Part shown: positions 9,600-21,460 of the stretch, piece by piece
How the letters are laid out: every line of letters starts with the position of its first letter
Numbering within the stretch: position 1 is the first letter of the stretch
From: Viola odorata
Taxonomy: Eukaryota; Streptophyta; Magnoliopsida; Malpighiales; Violaceae
DNA length: 64,000 nt
Assembly: GCA_963691705.1 (NCBI GenBank)
Contig: OY829543.1
Span: 51,998,564-52,062,563 of the forward strand
Reading direction: 5' to 3'
Translations under genes and position numbers: made by a program
Notes under the pieces: model-generated
What the model was told of the DNA's origin: nothing
Databases searched by the model: none
The model's input: only the letters and a program-made list of their open reading frames with translations

Positions 9600-11116
9600 A
9601 ATTAATACATCCATGTTGCCACGTCATTCAACTGAACACAAAGAAATTCAGAGAAATTTGGTTGCACAAAGGGTCATAAACCTAAAAGTTTTTTATCTTC
9701 ACAACCCACATTTGCTTAATTTATCTGCACAGCCGCAACACCCCCTCTGTTTTATTTCTATCCATCGTTTTTCAACACCGGACTGGACCACGACGATCGC
9801 CGGCCAGCCACTTGCGCCAAATCGCAGGTAAGAATTCTATCTTTTGTTAATTGTGATGGTTCAATTCTATAAGAATTGAATTCGATTAAAAAAGAGTATA
9901 ACAAACACTAAATTTGCTCGAATTTCAGTTTAAATGATCTGAACTCTTCCGGTGTAATCGGAAGTCGGGAGACTCGGTGATTGAAAAGGGTGCTATCACA
10001 GCTGCATTTGGGGCAATTCCGGCCGGTGAGTACAACTTTTTTTTCTTCCTTTTTCCTGTCTGCTGGGTTGCACTAAGGTGTTCCTTCTTGTCTTCTAGTA
10101 GTTGACGCGCATGGTGTTTGTATTACTTCTCCAATCAGTTTTTTCTGTCTTTCGTTCACGTATAGGGTTTTGATATGGTTTATTGTAGTAGGATCTGAGG
10201 TTTTATTTTTGGTTGTATATTTATCAATTTCTAATTGCCTTTCATGTATGAAGAATGCATTTCTTGGCTGGAACCATGAACCAATTTTTGAGCCTTTCCC
10301 CTGCTTGTTAGCTCCTTCAGATGCCTTCTTTTGACATTTGAATTTGGTTGAGTCAGTTGCAAACTCATAACTGTTAGATTGCCAATCTTGTACATTCTCA
10401 TTCTTGGTCATTTTGGACACCTATAATCTGATGCTTTGAATCAGAGATAAGTGGAGCCATAGCAGCTTATAGTTTGAATCTGTATTTTGTAAAGGTTCAA
10501 TAAAGTGACAGTCCTGCATACTTATCTGTAAGAAAGCATCATAGAGCTAGTGACTGTATTGGAATTTCCATCATTTGATTAAATTTTGTTTTTTTTTTCT
10601 TGTAAAAATATCCTGTGTTCACCTGGTCGTATCTCCCTGTGTATCTCTAAGGGAAGTGTCAGTTCAATCCTAGTGTTCAATCAGTACACGTTCTATGTTG
10701 TGTAGAATGGTCAGTTAAGCTTATAGCATGATTCCTTTGAAATGATTGTAGAGTTGGGTGGTCTCACTTCTATTCATGTTTGGGATGTTCTTTATTGCAA
10801 CTAGTTCCTGCCATTTATTTTGTTTCTATTCATCACCAGGAACCCAGTATTGCAGAGAAAGTTGTGGAAATCCTCAACCCAGCCTTGAGTTGGTGAACTG
10901 CAGAAACTTGTAGACTTTTGGAGCTAAGACCTACTAAAGCCGTGCTGTTTTGTGTCTTAAGCACGTTACCAATCTCAGCCAATACAAGCACATGTTCTTT
11001 ACTTATGCCTAAATCATTGATTGAATAACAATAACCAGCTTACTTCAAAAACCTTCAGAAATCTCCCAAGTTCCTCGACAAGTGAGCAGAAAGCGAAAAC
11101 CCTCCCCAAAAGAAGA
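9600..11116 (+). other. Possible spliced leader upstream of riboflavin synthase
   Basis: There is no convincing protein, but there are consensus splice sites: AATCGCAG|GTAAGA at 9827, TTTCAG| at 9929, CCGGCCG|GTGAGTA at 10026 and CATCACCAG| at 10840. The putative exons of about 100 bp are GC-richer than the introns. They could be 5' non-coding exons of the riboflavin synthase transcript or an unrelated short transcript. Short frames such as GAITAAFGAIPAG are not recognised. Confidence 0.35.
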
Positions 11117-11956
11117 ATGGCACTCTCTTTCTCTCTCAATTCTCTTACAAGGACCCCGAGACTCTCCACTACCAAAATGACAGCCACATCCACCAAAACT
11201 ACAATCCACAACCTTCTCAATTACACTCCAGTTCGCTCCAAACCAAGTTCCATTTCCCTCCTGTCCACGAACATTTCATCCATAAACCGAAAAGCCACAC
11301 CCAAAACCCATTTTCAGACTCGATGCCTCTTCACAGGCATAGTAGAAGAAATGGGTAAAGTCAAAAACATAGGAATCACCAAAGATGGTGGTTTTGACTT
11401 GAAAATCGATGCTAGGACTGTCCTTGAAGGTGTCAAACTTGGTGATAGCATTGCTGTTAATGGTACATGCTTAACAGTAACAGAATTCAATGCACAAGAC
11501 TTCACTGTGGGGCTGTCTCCTGAAACAATGAGAAAAACTTCTCTTTTAGATCTAAAGAATGGATCTTTAGTGAATTTGGAACGTGCAGTAGCGCCCACGG
11601 GCCGAATGGGCGGACATTTTGTGCAAGGACATGTAGATGGAACAGGGGTGATAGTAGGGAAGGAGCAGGAAGGGGACTCTTTGTGGGTGAAAGTGAGAGT
11701 TGAGGACAAAGGGTTGTTGAGATATGTTGTACCAAAAGGTTTTATTGCTGTGGATGGTACTAGTTTGACAGTGGTGGATGTGTTTGACGAGGAAGAGTGC
11801 TTTAATTTTATGTTGGTGGCTTATACACAACAGAATGTGGTTGTTCCCTTGAAGGGAGTTGGAGAGAAGGTGAATTTGGAAGTTGATATTTTGGGGAAAT
11901 ATGTAGAGAGGTTGCTTAAAAGTGGGTTTGTCGATTCACTTATGAAAAAGGCATGA
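11117..11956 (+). CDS. Riboflavin synthase, chloroplastic
   Basis: This intronless CDS of 279 residues encodes the last enzyme of riboflavin synthesis (EC 2.5.1.9), which converts two 6,7-dimethyl-8-ribityllumazine molecules into riboflavin plus the pyrimidine precursor. Residues 1-70 are Ser/Thr-rich and basic, as expected of a plastid transit peptide. The mature enzyme begins near LFTGIVEEMG (71-80). Two lumazine-binding repeats are visible, with NGTCLTVTEF and DGTSLTVVDV as the paired core motifs. GGHFVQGHVDGTG lies between them. The ATG at 11117 is preferred over the earlier in-frame TTG because it follows an A-rich leader and gives a normal transit peptide. From memory the family member in Arabidopsis is At2g20690, of similar length. 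No defects are seen. Confidence 0.95.
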   Translation: MALSFSLNSLTRTPRLSTTKMTATSTKTTIHNLLNYTPVRSKPSSISLLSTNISSINRKATPKTHFQTRCLFTGIVEEMGKVKNIGITKDGGFDLKIDARTVLEGVKLGDSIAVNGTCLTVTEFNAQDFTVGLSPETMRKTSLLDLKNGSLVNLERAVAPTGRMGGHFVQGHVDGTGVIVGKEQEGDSLWVKVRVEDKGLLRYVVPKGFIAVDGTSLTVVDVFDEEECFNFMLVAYTQQNVVVPLKGVGEKVNLEVDILGKYVERLLKSGFVDSLMKKA

Positions 11957-12277
11957 CAATATGGACCAGACGTCCAGGTTACACGGATTGACTAGAAGGA
12001 AAGGTTGATTTTTTGGGTTTACAAGTTTTGAACTTCATGTTTTTGCTTTTTCTTTTGTGGTTGAAATATTTTGGAGAGTAATCTGTACAATGAGAAAGAT
12101 TGGATTCAACTTGTCTGATATTTGAGTATTCTTTAAACAAGAATAAGGTAATGTTCTGTTGAATAATATTAGAGCAGATGAGATTACAATTCCAGTTATG
12201 TGCTATGACTATAGACCTTGACTATACAGAGGAACCATGAGCACTGAGCAGAATCAGTTTGGCTGGAGTGAAACTGA
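11957..12277. other. Convergent 3' flanks
   Basis: This is the short AT-rich gap between the stop of riboflavin synthase (+) and the stop of the CASP-like gene (-). It presumably holds both 3' UTRs and poly(A) signals. Nothing else is seen. Confidence 0.6.
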
Positions 12278-12994
12278 TTAGCCCCTGTCGATAAAAAGAG
12301 GATTTAGGAATGTGTGAACAGAATAGAGGAGCAGAATCATATAAACTATGAGACCGATGAAGCCAACGGCTAATGCTCCTGTTACTTGATGACAATACTT
12401 GGGTACTTGGCCACAGATCGGCAGCCAACCAGCATGAGAGTTCCCTTCCTTGCCCACTTGAGCGACGGCCAAAGTCGCCGAAATGCTCGAAATCAGTAAC
12501 ATAGCCAATACCTACATGAAGAAGCAACAAAAGAAACTGTTAAGGCTTATTGTTCTGAATCGCTCGTATCTCGAAACCAGTGAACTCTTACTTATATGAT
12601 AGATAGCGTTGAACCACTCAGACGAAAAGATAGGTTGTTTGTCTTACCAAATCCAAAGCAGCAACCGGTCGCCAGAGAAGATGATCAGCAGGAAGGAAGA
12701 GAACTAGGAAACCATAGACACTTGCAATCGCATTCGCAATAACAAAATACCTATATATTGACACATAGCACAACCATTTTCAACTAAGCAATGGAAAGAT
12801 GATAAAAAGGTTTTGAATGGAAGAGTGTCATTCATTTACTTGAAGGCCGGTGTGTCGGTGAACTTAGCTTCGTAGGATATGGTGAAGAAGGTGCCTGTGT
12901 CATGGCTCGTGGCCATGACAATTGCTGCTGAGAGTGTAGCTCCAAAGGCAATGAACCTTAGCAAAAGGGTTAAGACCCTTTTTGTCTTGGCCAT
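12278..12994 (-). CDS. CASP-like membrane protein (CASPL1C type)
   Basis: Three exons on the minus strand (12994-12840, 12750-12648, 12511-12278) join in frame to 163 residues. All junctions are GT/AG. Four membrane segments are expected at about residues 7-28, 53-73, 84-105 and 131-154, with both ends cytosolic. The family block [18 protein letters not shown] lies in the second outer loop, as in CASPL1C1/1C2. CASP-like proteins are small four-span plasma-membrane scaffolds; the Casparian strip members recruit the lignin machinery, but the role of the 1C group is unclear. A short 5' flank separates it from AT-rich spacer. From memory the Arabidopsis relative At4g03540 lies close to RMA1 and TRX-m2, whose relatives are also in this window. 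No lesions are seen. Confidence 0.92.
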
Positions 12995-14359
12995 GGATAG
13001 TTCGCAAGGAAATTGTGAAAATTATTTGGAGTGAACACAACAACACACACAGCAATTGTTAGGAATATAAAAAAAAAGATATATAGGTGAGTTTGGTCAC
13101 TTTTGGCTGTGGCTAATTTGTTTTGTTAGGTGGAATTTGCTCATCTGTCTCGGCCACCGTCCACTACAAACTTTGATGGACGACAGACTATGTCAAACGG
13201 TTAGATTCCTTGCTGGGTGAATTTAGTAGGTGCTAAATGCGAATTTGTTGATCAGAACTAATTGTGTTCAGATTAAATAATTACTAAATGTATCATATTC
13301 AAAAATCAAACTTCCGATTTATTATAAAAGGAATGAGAGAGTCGAACTTTCTAACCAACCAACAATTGATATGCTCATAGGTGCTTTATATAAAAATATA
13401 GTTCGTTTACGGATCACAGATTGATTTGTCTGTAAAGCTGGCGCGTAACAATGAGTACAAAGAAGAACAAGATCTTGCTTTGCCCGTTTTGCTGGTGCTT
13501 GTAATTCAGTATGATAAAGATGATGTGGACCTACTAACTCTTGTTTGGCTGTAGTAACAAATTGATGATGATGATGATGAATGGCAACATTGATGACCAA
13601 CTTCTTGTTTTTCTATTTGATTAGATTATTACAGCAAGTAACTTTTTTTTTATTGTTTGGGAACCTGGAGTCCTTGTTACATTTTACTCTAAATTTCATA
13701 AAATTATTCTATTTTTTATTATTTTATTTGAATTTGTTACTAATTATTATGAAAAAATAAAATTACAACTTTTAGGATAAATTAAATTTTAGGGTAAATT
13801 ATATTTAAAAAAACCTTATAGTTTTTAAAATGTTTCACTTAACCTTCTGTAGTCTAGAAGCTTATAATATAAACTCTATAGTTTCCTGAAAGTTAGTATA
13901 ATCTTAATCTTTTAAGTACTTAAAAAAAAATAGTACATAATTAAAAAAATATGAGATTTAGAGAAGAAATGTAACTAATATGGTAAAATTTAATACAATG
14001 AAAACACAACATATTATTTTTTAATTTATTTCTTTTTAAATATTAAAAAAAGTTTTTCATTTTTTTATTTTTTTAGTGCACTATTTGTTACATTTTTTCT
14101 TAAATGAATTTTTTACCATTTTTTTATTATTAAAAAAAATAAAATTATAACTTTAAAAAATTTGTAAGATTTCATTACAGATTTTTAAAATATATAAAGT
14201 TAAAGTGGAATATTTTATAATCTATAAAGATTTTCAATTTAATTTACCCTAAATTTTATACTATAAATCCGTTGATTAGTTTGGGTTCGAAAAATAATTT
14301 GCCAAAAAAACTCTCAAAACAGTTTGACAAACCAGAAAAAACTGGTAAAGCAGAGGGAT
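12995..14359. other. AT-rich intergenic region
   Basis: The divergent promoters of the CASP-like (-) and CPBP (+) genes should lie at its ends. A TIR element fills 13784-14258. No gene is supported. Confidence 0.55.
13784..14258. mobile_element. AT-rich MITE with about 60-bp inverted ends
   Basis: The left end AAATTTTAGGGTAAATTA is matched by the right end TAATTTACCCTAAATTTT. Similarity of the inverted arms continues through CACTTAACC/GTTAAAGTGG for about 60 bp. The interior is AT-rich and non-coding. It lies directly upstream of the CPBP gene. Confidence 0.6.
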
Positions 14360-16749
14360 ATGATAGCTGGAGTTTGGGCAGCCATTGGTGTACCAGTAGT
14401 ACCATCTGCCAAAATTTGCAGGCGCTTTATCAAGGCGTCAATTCATCCAAAGACTTGCTCCACTCTCAGCTTCAGTTTTTCTCTCAAGTGTCGTTGCCAC
14501 AAAAACGGAGTTGATTATAAATTCAATAAGGTAAATTCTTGCTTCTACTTCAACTCTTGGGTTTTGATCTTTATATCCCATTTCTATATTTTATCAAAAT
14601 ATTCTTAGGGATGAATGTGTAACTGAAACATTTTGGTGAATTGCTTGATGGGTTTTAGTTGTTTCCTCATTTTGCTCTGGTTTGTTGTTAAGTTTTTGAA
14701 AATAGGGTCTTTTATGAGGTGTGGCTGTGTTTTGTTTGATACTATAAGAGACTGATGCATTCAAAAGCAGGATTTTTCAGTAATCTCAACTGATATTCCA
14801 TGGGAGGAAGGGAGTGTGTGGAGCACAATGGCTATTTATATGTTCAATTTGCACATACCTTTGGGTATCGGAGGCTTGTCTATCGTTGCCTATGCATTAA
14901 ATCAACCTGTTCTCGACCCACAGACTGAAGTGAGTCAGTTTCTTTTCGACTTTCGTTATGGACATTACGATCTATTTTTGTGTTAGACTATCATAAACAC
15001 TCTTGGAGACAGGGTATGGCCGTTTACTTTCGCCGTTTCTACATTAAAGAGGTTTTCTATACTGATTTGGGTGACGTCATTAGTAACGACAGACAGAACG
15101 ATTGATAACCAATTTTTCCTTTGAAGACTAAATCGAGGAGTAATTGACATAAGTACTAGCATGAAAGCATACTGTCCATGCTTGTTTAAATAAAATGACA
15201 TTCAGATGCTCCTTATTCTTATATTAGTTAGTTAATACCCTTTATTTTTTCACTAGGATTCAACTGTTTCCGTTCTTCTCCTTAATTGCCAGCGCTCTTG
15301 TCTAAGTTCAACCAAATAACTTTAGTTGGAAGGACTTGGGTATTTTTCAGATTTAGGTATTACCAGTGGCACACTGATATTTTGATATATCATCACTCGA
15401 AATTCACGTAGAAACATGCATTTGATTAGTTAAAGTTCTGCAGCTCTGCTGGTCTGCATTTTTTATTTTTTCACAGTGATGGCTGTTACATATGACGCAG
15501 GCCTTGTCGCTGCTTCTCATCCAAGTTTCAGAACTCACGGGTGGTGTACTTCTACTTATGGGCACTGCTAAGCCAGACAAGAAGATACTAAGCTTCTTCA
15601 AAGCTACTAACTTTTCCAAAAGGAGGAACTGGCTGCTGGCTTCATCACTAGGTTTTGGGGTTCTTGTTTTGGTAGTTTTTCTTACATCTCTCGTGTCTGA
15701 TTGGCTAATTGGCTCCAAGGTTGGTTTGTCCAATTTATCTTCTTTAGTTTTTTTCTTATTTGTTTGTTGTGTGTAAATTGCAATATTAGTTGATAATCAT
15801 GTTTCAATGAGGATCCATTGAAATTATAGAAGCTACCCATGGTCTAGTAAATGCTCCTTTGCTGATCGTATTATAACTACATCGTGTGTTGTCTTTTAAA
15901 TGCTGGTTTTCTTTGGTTTGATGATCATTATAACTACACCGTGTGTTGCCTTAGAGATCAGTAGCCTATAAGAATCTACATCATGGCATTTGTAAAGAAT
16001 CTAGTTGCTTTCTGCATTCCTAAGATATCAGCCATGGCGCTTCACACAGCTGTGAAGCATCAATGTGGAATTACAATTGTGCCCATGGTTTTAGCTTATG
16101 CTGTGGATTGTCCATTTCTACCTACATACATGTTAAGATGAACAAATATCATATCATGAGAAAAGGCATAATTTACAGTTGGTGCCTTCAGTCAAAAATT
16201 TGGTTTGTCTTTTTATCTGATGAACGTATCGAACAATATTTTGAATCATGCAGCAGACATCGCTTATGTTCTGCAACCTTCCTTGCCCTCTGTTAATTTC
16301 AGTTAAACAATGACCTGTAATTTCTCTTAGATATATCAAGTAATAGATGATTCCTTTAAAAAAACCTGGGTTCTGAACTGTAGTTTCTCTTACACTAATG
16401 TTTTTAGGATGTGAACAATCCCGTGCTGAAAGAGATCCTTCTAAGCAGCGACATATCGAAAGTTGCATGTGTCTTTGTGTACTGCCTCATCACTCCCATG
16501 CTTGAAGAAATGATTTACAGAGGGTTTCTGTTGACGTGCCTTACCTCGACAATGAACTGGCAGCGTGCTGTTTTCATTAGCTCAGCTGTTTTCAGTGTGG
16601 CGCATTTCTCTGGCGAGAATTTCCTACAACTGCTTATAATTGGATGTATCCTTGGATGCTGTTATTGTCGGACAGATAACTTGAGTTGCTCCATTTTAGT
16701 TCATTCCTTGTACAATGCTCTAACACTGATCATAACTTTTGTATCTTAA
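14360..16749 (+). CDS. CPBP (CAAX/Rce1-like) intramembrane protease, plastid-targeted
   Basis: Four exons (14360-14530, 14771-14929, 15501-15719, 16408-16749), all with phase-0 introns, give 296 residues. The first exon is rich in Ser/Lys/Cys and looks like a plastid transit peptide. Several hydrophobic spans follow. The protease signature is in the last exon: EEMIYRG (E216, E217, R221) and FSVAH (H249), and a later SILVHSLYN block supplies the third conserved helix. Plant CPBP/Abi proteins are glutamic intramembrane proteases related to Rce1, several of them in chloroplast membranes; substrates are mostly unknown. I chose the ATG at 14360 because no in-frame ATG precedes it. From memory the closest named locus is At2g20725. 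No lesion is seen. Confidence 0.87.
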
Positions 16750-17821
16750 CTATAACACCTTACTACCAATCTGGTAGCAATGTCTAGCAGCCATTTACTT
16801 AATGCAAAGTGTTTAGTAGTAGATAAGTTTGGCCTAAGATATTCATGTCGGGCCAGGCTCGAGCCTAAACTTGAAGCCTAATCCCTGCCTTGATTCATCT
16901 GGGGCTCCTGCCAGGAAACACGACCGAGCCAGAGAAGCTCATCGTGCTGCCCTACTCGTGCCCAGGTGTAGTTGTGTTAGTTGGAGCCGATGGGTTCGAT
17001 GGGTGCCAAAATGCGATAACTTTTTCAGCATGGTTTTCTCGGCACGAATCATTCCATTCCATCAATTGATTTGATGCCAGATAACTACGAACCCATCTAG
17101 CCGGCCCAACCTCTTAAAAAACATTCCAGCAGGGCCTACTTGCCAACACAACATCTAATTACAAAACAAACATTGGAAAATTTGGTGCAAGAATCTTGTT
17201 TTGGTTTTGGTTTTGTTTTGTTTTGTTAGGTAGTAGTTTGTTTCTTAGCTCCCTCCTCAACCACATGCTTAATGACATGCCATGCCAATCCCATCCCCAC
17301 ACCAAAATATGACTCATCTTTTTGCATTTTATATAACACATTAGTGGTTCACAATCTATGATTTTATTTATGTCATGAACCACGTAAAAAGTTTAATCCC
17401 CTCACTTCTTTTTTATAAAAAAACTATTTAGGAATTGTGATCTATAAAATTCATTATTATTAAAAATTAATATCACCTGTCTATAGGTTTTTATAAGATT
17501 GTGAGTATTTATATCGATCGTGTAATTTATAACTTATTTTTAAAAGAAATAATTTTGTAATTTATATATATATTAACGTATTACATTTTTATTCGTAAAT
17601 TAATTTTTGTGCAACACTTTCTCATCTAGCGACTCAAAGTTACTGACACCAATCTATGGTAAAAAATTAATCACATTTAACTACTTCGAATGACTAATAA
17701 TTTTTATCCGGAACTTAAATTAAATATTAAGTTTGATTCACAAATTATGAGTTTTGAATGTAGAAATTGGTTCAAAATTGTATAATGTATAGAGTTGAAA
17801 TCATGTGACTCTATATTTAAC
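16750..17821. other. 3' flank and AT-rich spacer
   Basis: The CPBP 3' UTR is followed by a GC-richer patch (16850-17000) without a credible ORF, then AT-rich DNA. Nothing is recognised. Confidence 0.5.
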
Positions 17822-17823
17822 TA

Positions 17824-18059
17824 CTCCCTCTGTTTCTGAATAATTGACACTTTACTATTTCAGCACGTATTTTAAAGCGGCCGGAATAATAACTATATGA
17901 TCTCGAAAAAATTCAAAATTTTTTGTCAACGTACGTGAAGGATTAATATACGTTGTGTAAAAATTTCGGACTTTTTCGAGATCATATAGTTACTATTCCG
18001 GCCGTTTTACAAAGCGACATGAATAGTAACCAGCGACAATTATTCGAAAACGGAGGGAG
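17824..18059. mobile_element. Stowaway-type MITE 1
   Basis: It starts CTCCCTCTGTTTC and ends AAAACGGAGGGAG, is flanked by TA on both sides (17822-17823, 18060-18061), is 236 bp long and is largely self-complementary. These are the Tc1/mariner-derived Stowaway hallmarks. Confidence 0.92.
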
Positions 18060-18061
18060 TA

Positions 18062-19429
18062 ATTAGCTAGTTCATTCCATTTTTTTAATCATTAGAGTCC
18101 TCACGTGACTCGAAAAGTGTATCTAATTAAATAAATAAATTCCCTGCTGACATCACTCTCTATTTCATATCCTCCTCTGGTCACAAGTCTAGCTCCGTGG
18201 CAAAAGAGAGAATTAAATTTTCGAGCTTTTTTCAGAATTCGCTTTTATTTTTTATATTATCTTATTGAGAGATTTGGAATTATCAGATTACTCGGAATAT
18301 AACTCTTCAAAACGTACCAAACGCAATAAAATTAAATCTAATTTTTTCTCATATTTTGAGAACTAAGGAAAGAGAGACGCCACCGACAAATCATGTTTCA
18401 TGCCCCCAAAAAATCCATTAGCGTCGCGACAATCGTGACATTAAAAGCTCACAACTCTCTCTGGTGTGTTTGACACGATAATGCATGCCATCAAAATCAT
18501 CTACTCAATTCACTAATTAATTTAATCACGTTTGTTTCCTTTCAAAAAAACAGCTAATATTAATTTTTTGGTGAAAATTATCGGAACAAAACTGACTATT
18601 AAATTACTCGAACACTTAAGTTAATAGTAATGTAATTTAATCGAGTTCAATCGAATTTATCTGCTGGTTTATAAAAATACATATTTATATCATAATGGTA
18701 AAAACACAATTATACAACTAAAAAGGAGAAAATTCCGAGTTAAAGCAGTTTAATTACCTGGGTTGATTGGTTAGACCGCCTAATTCGATTTATTTTCTCA
18801 AATTTAATCGTATTTTATGAAAAAATGACAAACAATTTCACGGGTAACAACTATATAAATAAACAACTCATTGTAATTAAGATGTTAAAAAACGTTGAAA
18901 AAATAAGTTCTAAAATGTAGAAACTCATTGTTTAAAATATGCAATTTAATTAAAAACCCTATGTTTCCTAAATCTTCACTTTAACCCAACTTTTAAAATA
19001 TGCAATTTAAATCCTGCAATTTTTAAATTTAACCTTGTAATGGTTAATTTTTTGCAATTTCTTACATTTTATTATAATTTTTAAAAATTATTGGAAATGT
19101 CGAAATTATAAATTTTAGAAAAATATAGAGTTTAAGATTTGTTTTTGGAACGAAGTAGACTATCTTCTCTTTCTTTTTCTTTTTCTCTTTTTCAACGTAA
19201 TAATTCCTAGAATTTAGGTCCAGGCATTTTGAATCGTTTTAACATAATTTACGTAGTCGCTCTGGGCCATACACGTGTCGAAGATTCATTGAGACCGACA
19301 TACACGTGTCGAAGATTCATTGACACCGACCATTAGAGATCAGCCTACGAAACAGAGAGTAAACTCGCGATTCCGAACGTCTAGTGTCGTCTGTAAAAAT
19401 CAACGTTGACGACGTTTATGCCATTATGA
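18062..19429. other. AT-rich intergenic DNA
   Basis: No gene is seen. The one notable item is the 31-bp tandem duplication at 19268-19329. Confidence 0.5.
19268..19329. repeat. 31-bp tandem duplication with a G-box core
   Basis: Two adjacent 31-bp units differ at one position (GAGACCGA against GACACCGA). Each contains CACGTG, the G-box core bound by bZIP/bHLH factors. The nearest gene starts 1.6 kb away, so a regulatory role is speculative. Confidence 0.85.
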
Positions 19430-20250
19430 TTAGGAGTGTTCATCGATCGGTACCATAATTTTTCGGTATTGGTATACCAAACTAAAAAAATTAGATATCG
19501 TACCATAATTTCTATTGATTTGTACCGTTATCATATTACCGAAATAATTTCGGTATGATATTTTGATATTACGGTAATACCAAATTACATACAAACATTA
19601 GTCTAACAAATACTCCCTCTGGCTGTAAATAGATGTCGTTTGACTTTGTGGCACGCATATTGAGGCGGTCGGATGACTCACTATTTGACCCCAAAAAATT
19701 TCGTACATTTTTTTCCGAACGTACGTTAAGGATTAACGTATGTCTGAAAAAAAATTCGGAATTTTTTGGGGTCAAATAATGAGTCATCCGGCCGCCTCAA
19801 TATGTGTGCCACAAAATCAAACGACATCTATTTACAGTCGGAGGGAGTACTAAACAAATAAAATTAAGTTGACATGATACTTTCTAACTGTATGTCGTAT
19901 GTCATTTAATTTTTAAATAAATTAATTAAATCATTTAACTTAATAATATATATTTTACTAGGTGCGTGTTTCTATTTAATTTCTAAATAAATTAAATCAC
20001 TTAATTTAATACAGTAATATATATATTTTGCGGGTGCCTGTGATGCTATTTAATTTTTAAATAAATTAATTTAGTAATATATATGGTAACGGTATTTTTA
20101 ATATTTATAAAATTCAATACCGTACCATACCGAACGGTATTCGGTATATCAAAATAAATAAAAATATATCAAATAAAATACCGACCTAATAGGAAAAAAT
20201 TTGATTCTGTATATCGGTAATTTCGATTCGGTCGGTACTAGTACAATTTT
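19430..20250. mobile_element. Non-autonomous TIR-like element with CGGTA repeats
   Basis: It begins near AGGAGTGTTCATCGATCGGTA and ends near CGGTCGGTACTAGTAC. Both ends carry many CGGTAT/ATACCG words in both orientations, as in plant hAT-like elements with subterminal repeats. No transposase is present. A Stowaway MITE is inserted in its left part. Confidence 0.45.
19613..19847. mobile_element. Stowaway-type MITE 2 (nested)
   Basis: CTCCCTCTGG...CGGAGGGAG with TA duplications at 19611-19612 and 19848-19849, 235 bp. The long hairpin has a central TACGTTAAGGATTAACGTA core like MITEs 1 and 4. It lies inside the CGGTA-repeat element and is therefore younger than it. Confidence 0.92.
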
Positions 20251-20779
20251 AATTATGACCGTCGCCTTAGGATGGGCTACTACACCTTCCATTTCCAAAG
20301 TTACCGTTGTTTTTTATGCCGTTGCATCTCATTCTGGTATAAAAAATGAGATAAAAAACTAATCGTTGTGTCTAAAATTGTATCTCAACTTATACGGTAA
20401 AACCGAAATGTTTACCGATAAATGACTGACATGTGATTGTTAACTTTCTGGTATGTGTTTGCTCCGTTGATACTGTTCCCGTATGATTGATGACTTTTTT
20501 TTTTTTGGATTAAATCATACGTTAAGCATTATATACGTTTGAGTTGTAAGTGGATGAAGAAATAATTTATTAGTGTTTCACACTTCAACAATATAATATA
20601 TTTTTATTTGAATAAGATAACTAAATTTATTGGATTTTTTTATCACAATTTTTAAAATTATAGAAATCGAAGTAGAAAATTATTACAAAATTTTAAATTA
20701 TAAGATGTTTTTATTACGATATATGCTGTATAATTTTTTTTTAAAAAAAATGTTAAGAAATGTCTCCTTCTTCTTTGTG

Positions 20780-20787
20780 TATAAATA
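20780..20787 (+). promoter_or_regulatory. TATA box of the 78-residue protein gene
   Basis: TATAAATA lies 137 bp before the ATG at 20924 and is followed by a pyrimidine-rich CTCTCC leader, typical of plant core promoters. Confidence 0.55.
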
Positions 20788-20923
20788 TGCCGTCATTGCC
20801 ATTCAAATCTCTCCCTTCATTGCGTCTCTCTCTTTACCTTTTGAACCTTTTTTTGATAAATAGAAAAAAAAACTCTCTCATTCTCTCCTTCACAAATCCC
20901 TGGAAAGAATTACGATTATTGCC

Positions 20924-21460
20924 ATGTCTCCGATTCAAATGAAGAAATCGGGTCTGTTTGCAGCCTCTGTTGCTGCAGCCTCTGCCACTGCCGTCTCTTC
21001 TTCTCCAAACACGACCTTCACCTGCAACTCTAGTCTTCAGCTCTCCCGTCAGGTAATTAACGATTCTGGGTTCTTTTTTCTATTTTTGTGGAAATTCACT
21101 CTGTTTTGGATTCTGGGTCTTGTCCTGTTTTTGTTACCAGTCATGATTTCCAAGAAAATTTTGGACTTCCATTTTCTTGATGGGTTTCTTTTAAAAAAAC
21201 TTTCTGAAAGAGCTGTGATTCAAAAGTCTTGAGATCTTTCTTTGAAATCAATCTTGTTTGCTGCGATTGTTCTCATAAATTGAAACCAGACATGGGTTTT
21301 TGTTTTTGGTTCTATGTATTAATTTGTTGACGTCAATTCGAAAAAATTGCAGGAGACTAAATCAAGCAAAGATGAGGGAAGATCAGGTTGTATGGATAAG
21401 TTTGCACCAAGATTTGATGGGTTGAGGTTTATTGAAACTCTGGTCACTGCTCACAAATAA
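20924..21460 (+). CDS. Small conserved plant protein of unknown function, 78 aa
   Basis: Exon 1 (20924-21052) ends CGTCAG|GTAATT. Exon 2 (21353-21460) follows TTGCAG and stays in frame to TAA. The 78-residue product has an Ala/Ser/Val-rich N-terminus (SGLFAASVAAASATAVSSS), a Ser/Thr/Asn-rich middle, and a well-ordered C-terminus, DKFAPRFDGLRFIETLVTAH. I remember this C-terminal block from unnamed small proteins of other angiosperms, but know no function. The N-terminus could be a weak organelle-targeting peptide. The start is supported by the TATA box and leader upstream. A 3' UTR probably runs to about 21770. Confidence 0.75.
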
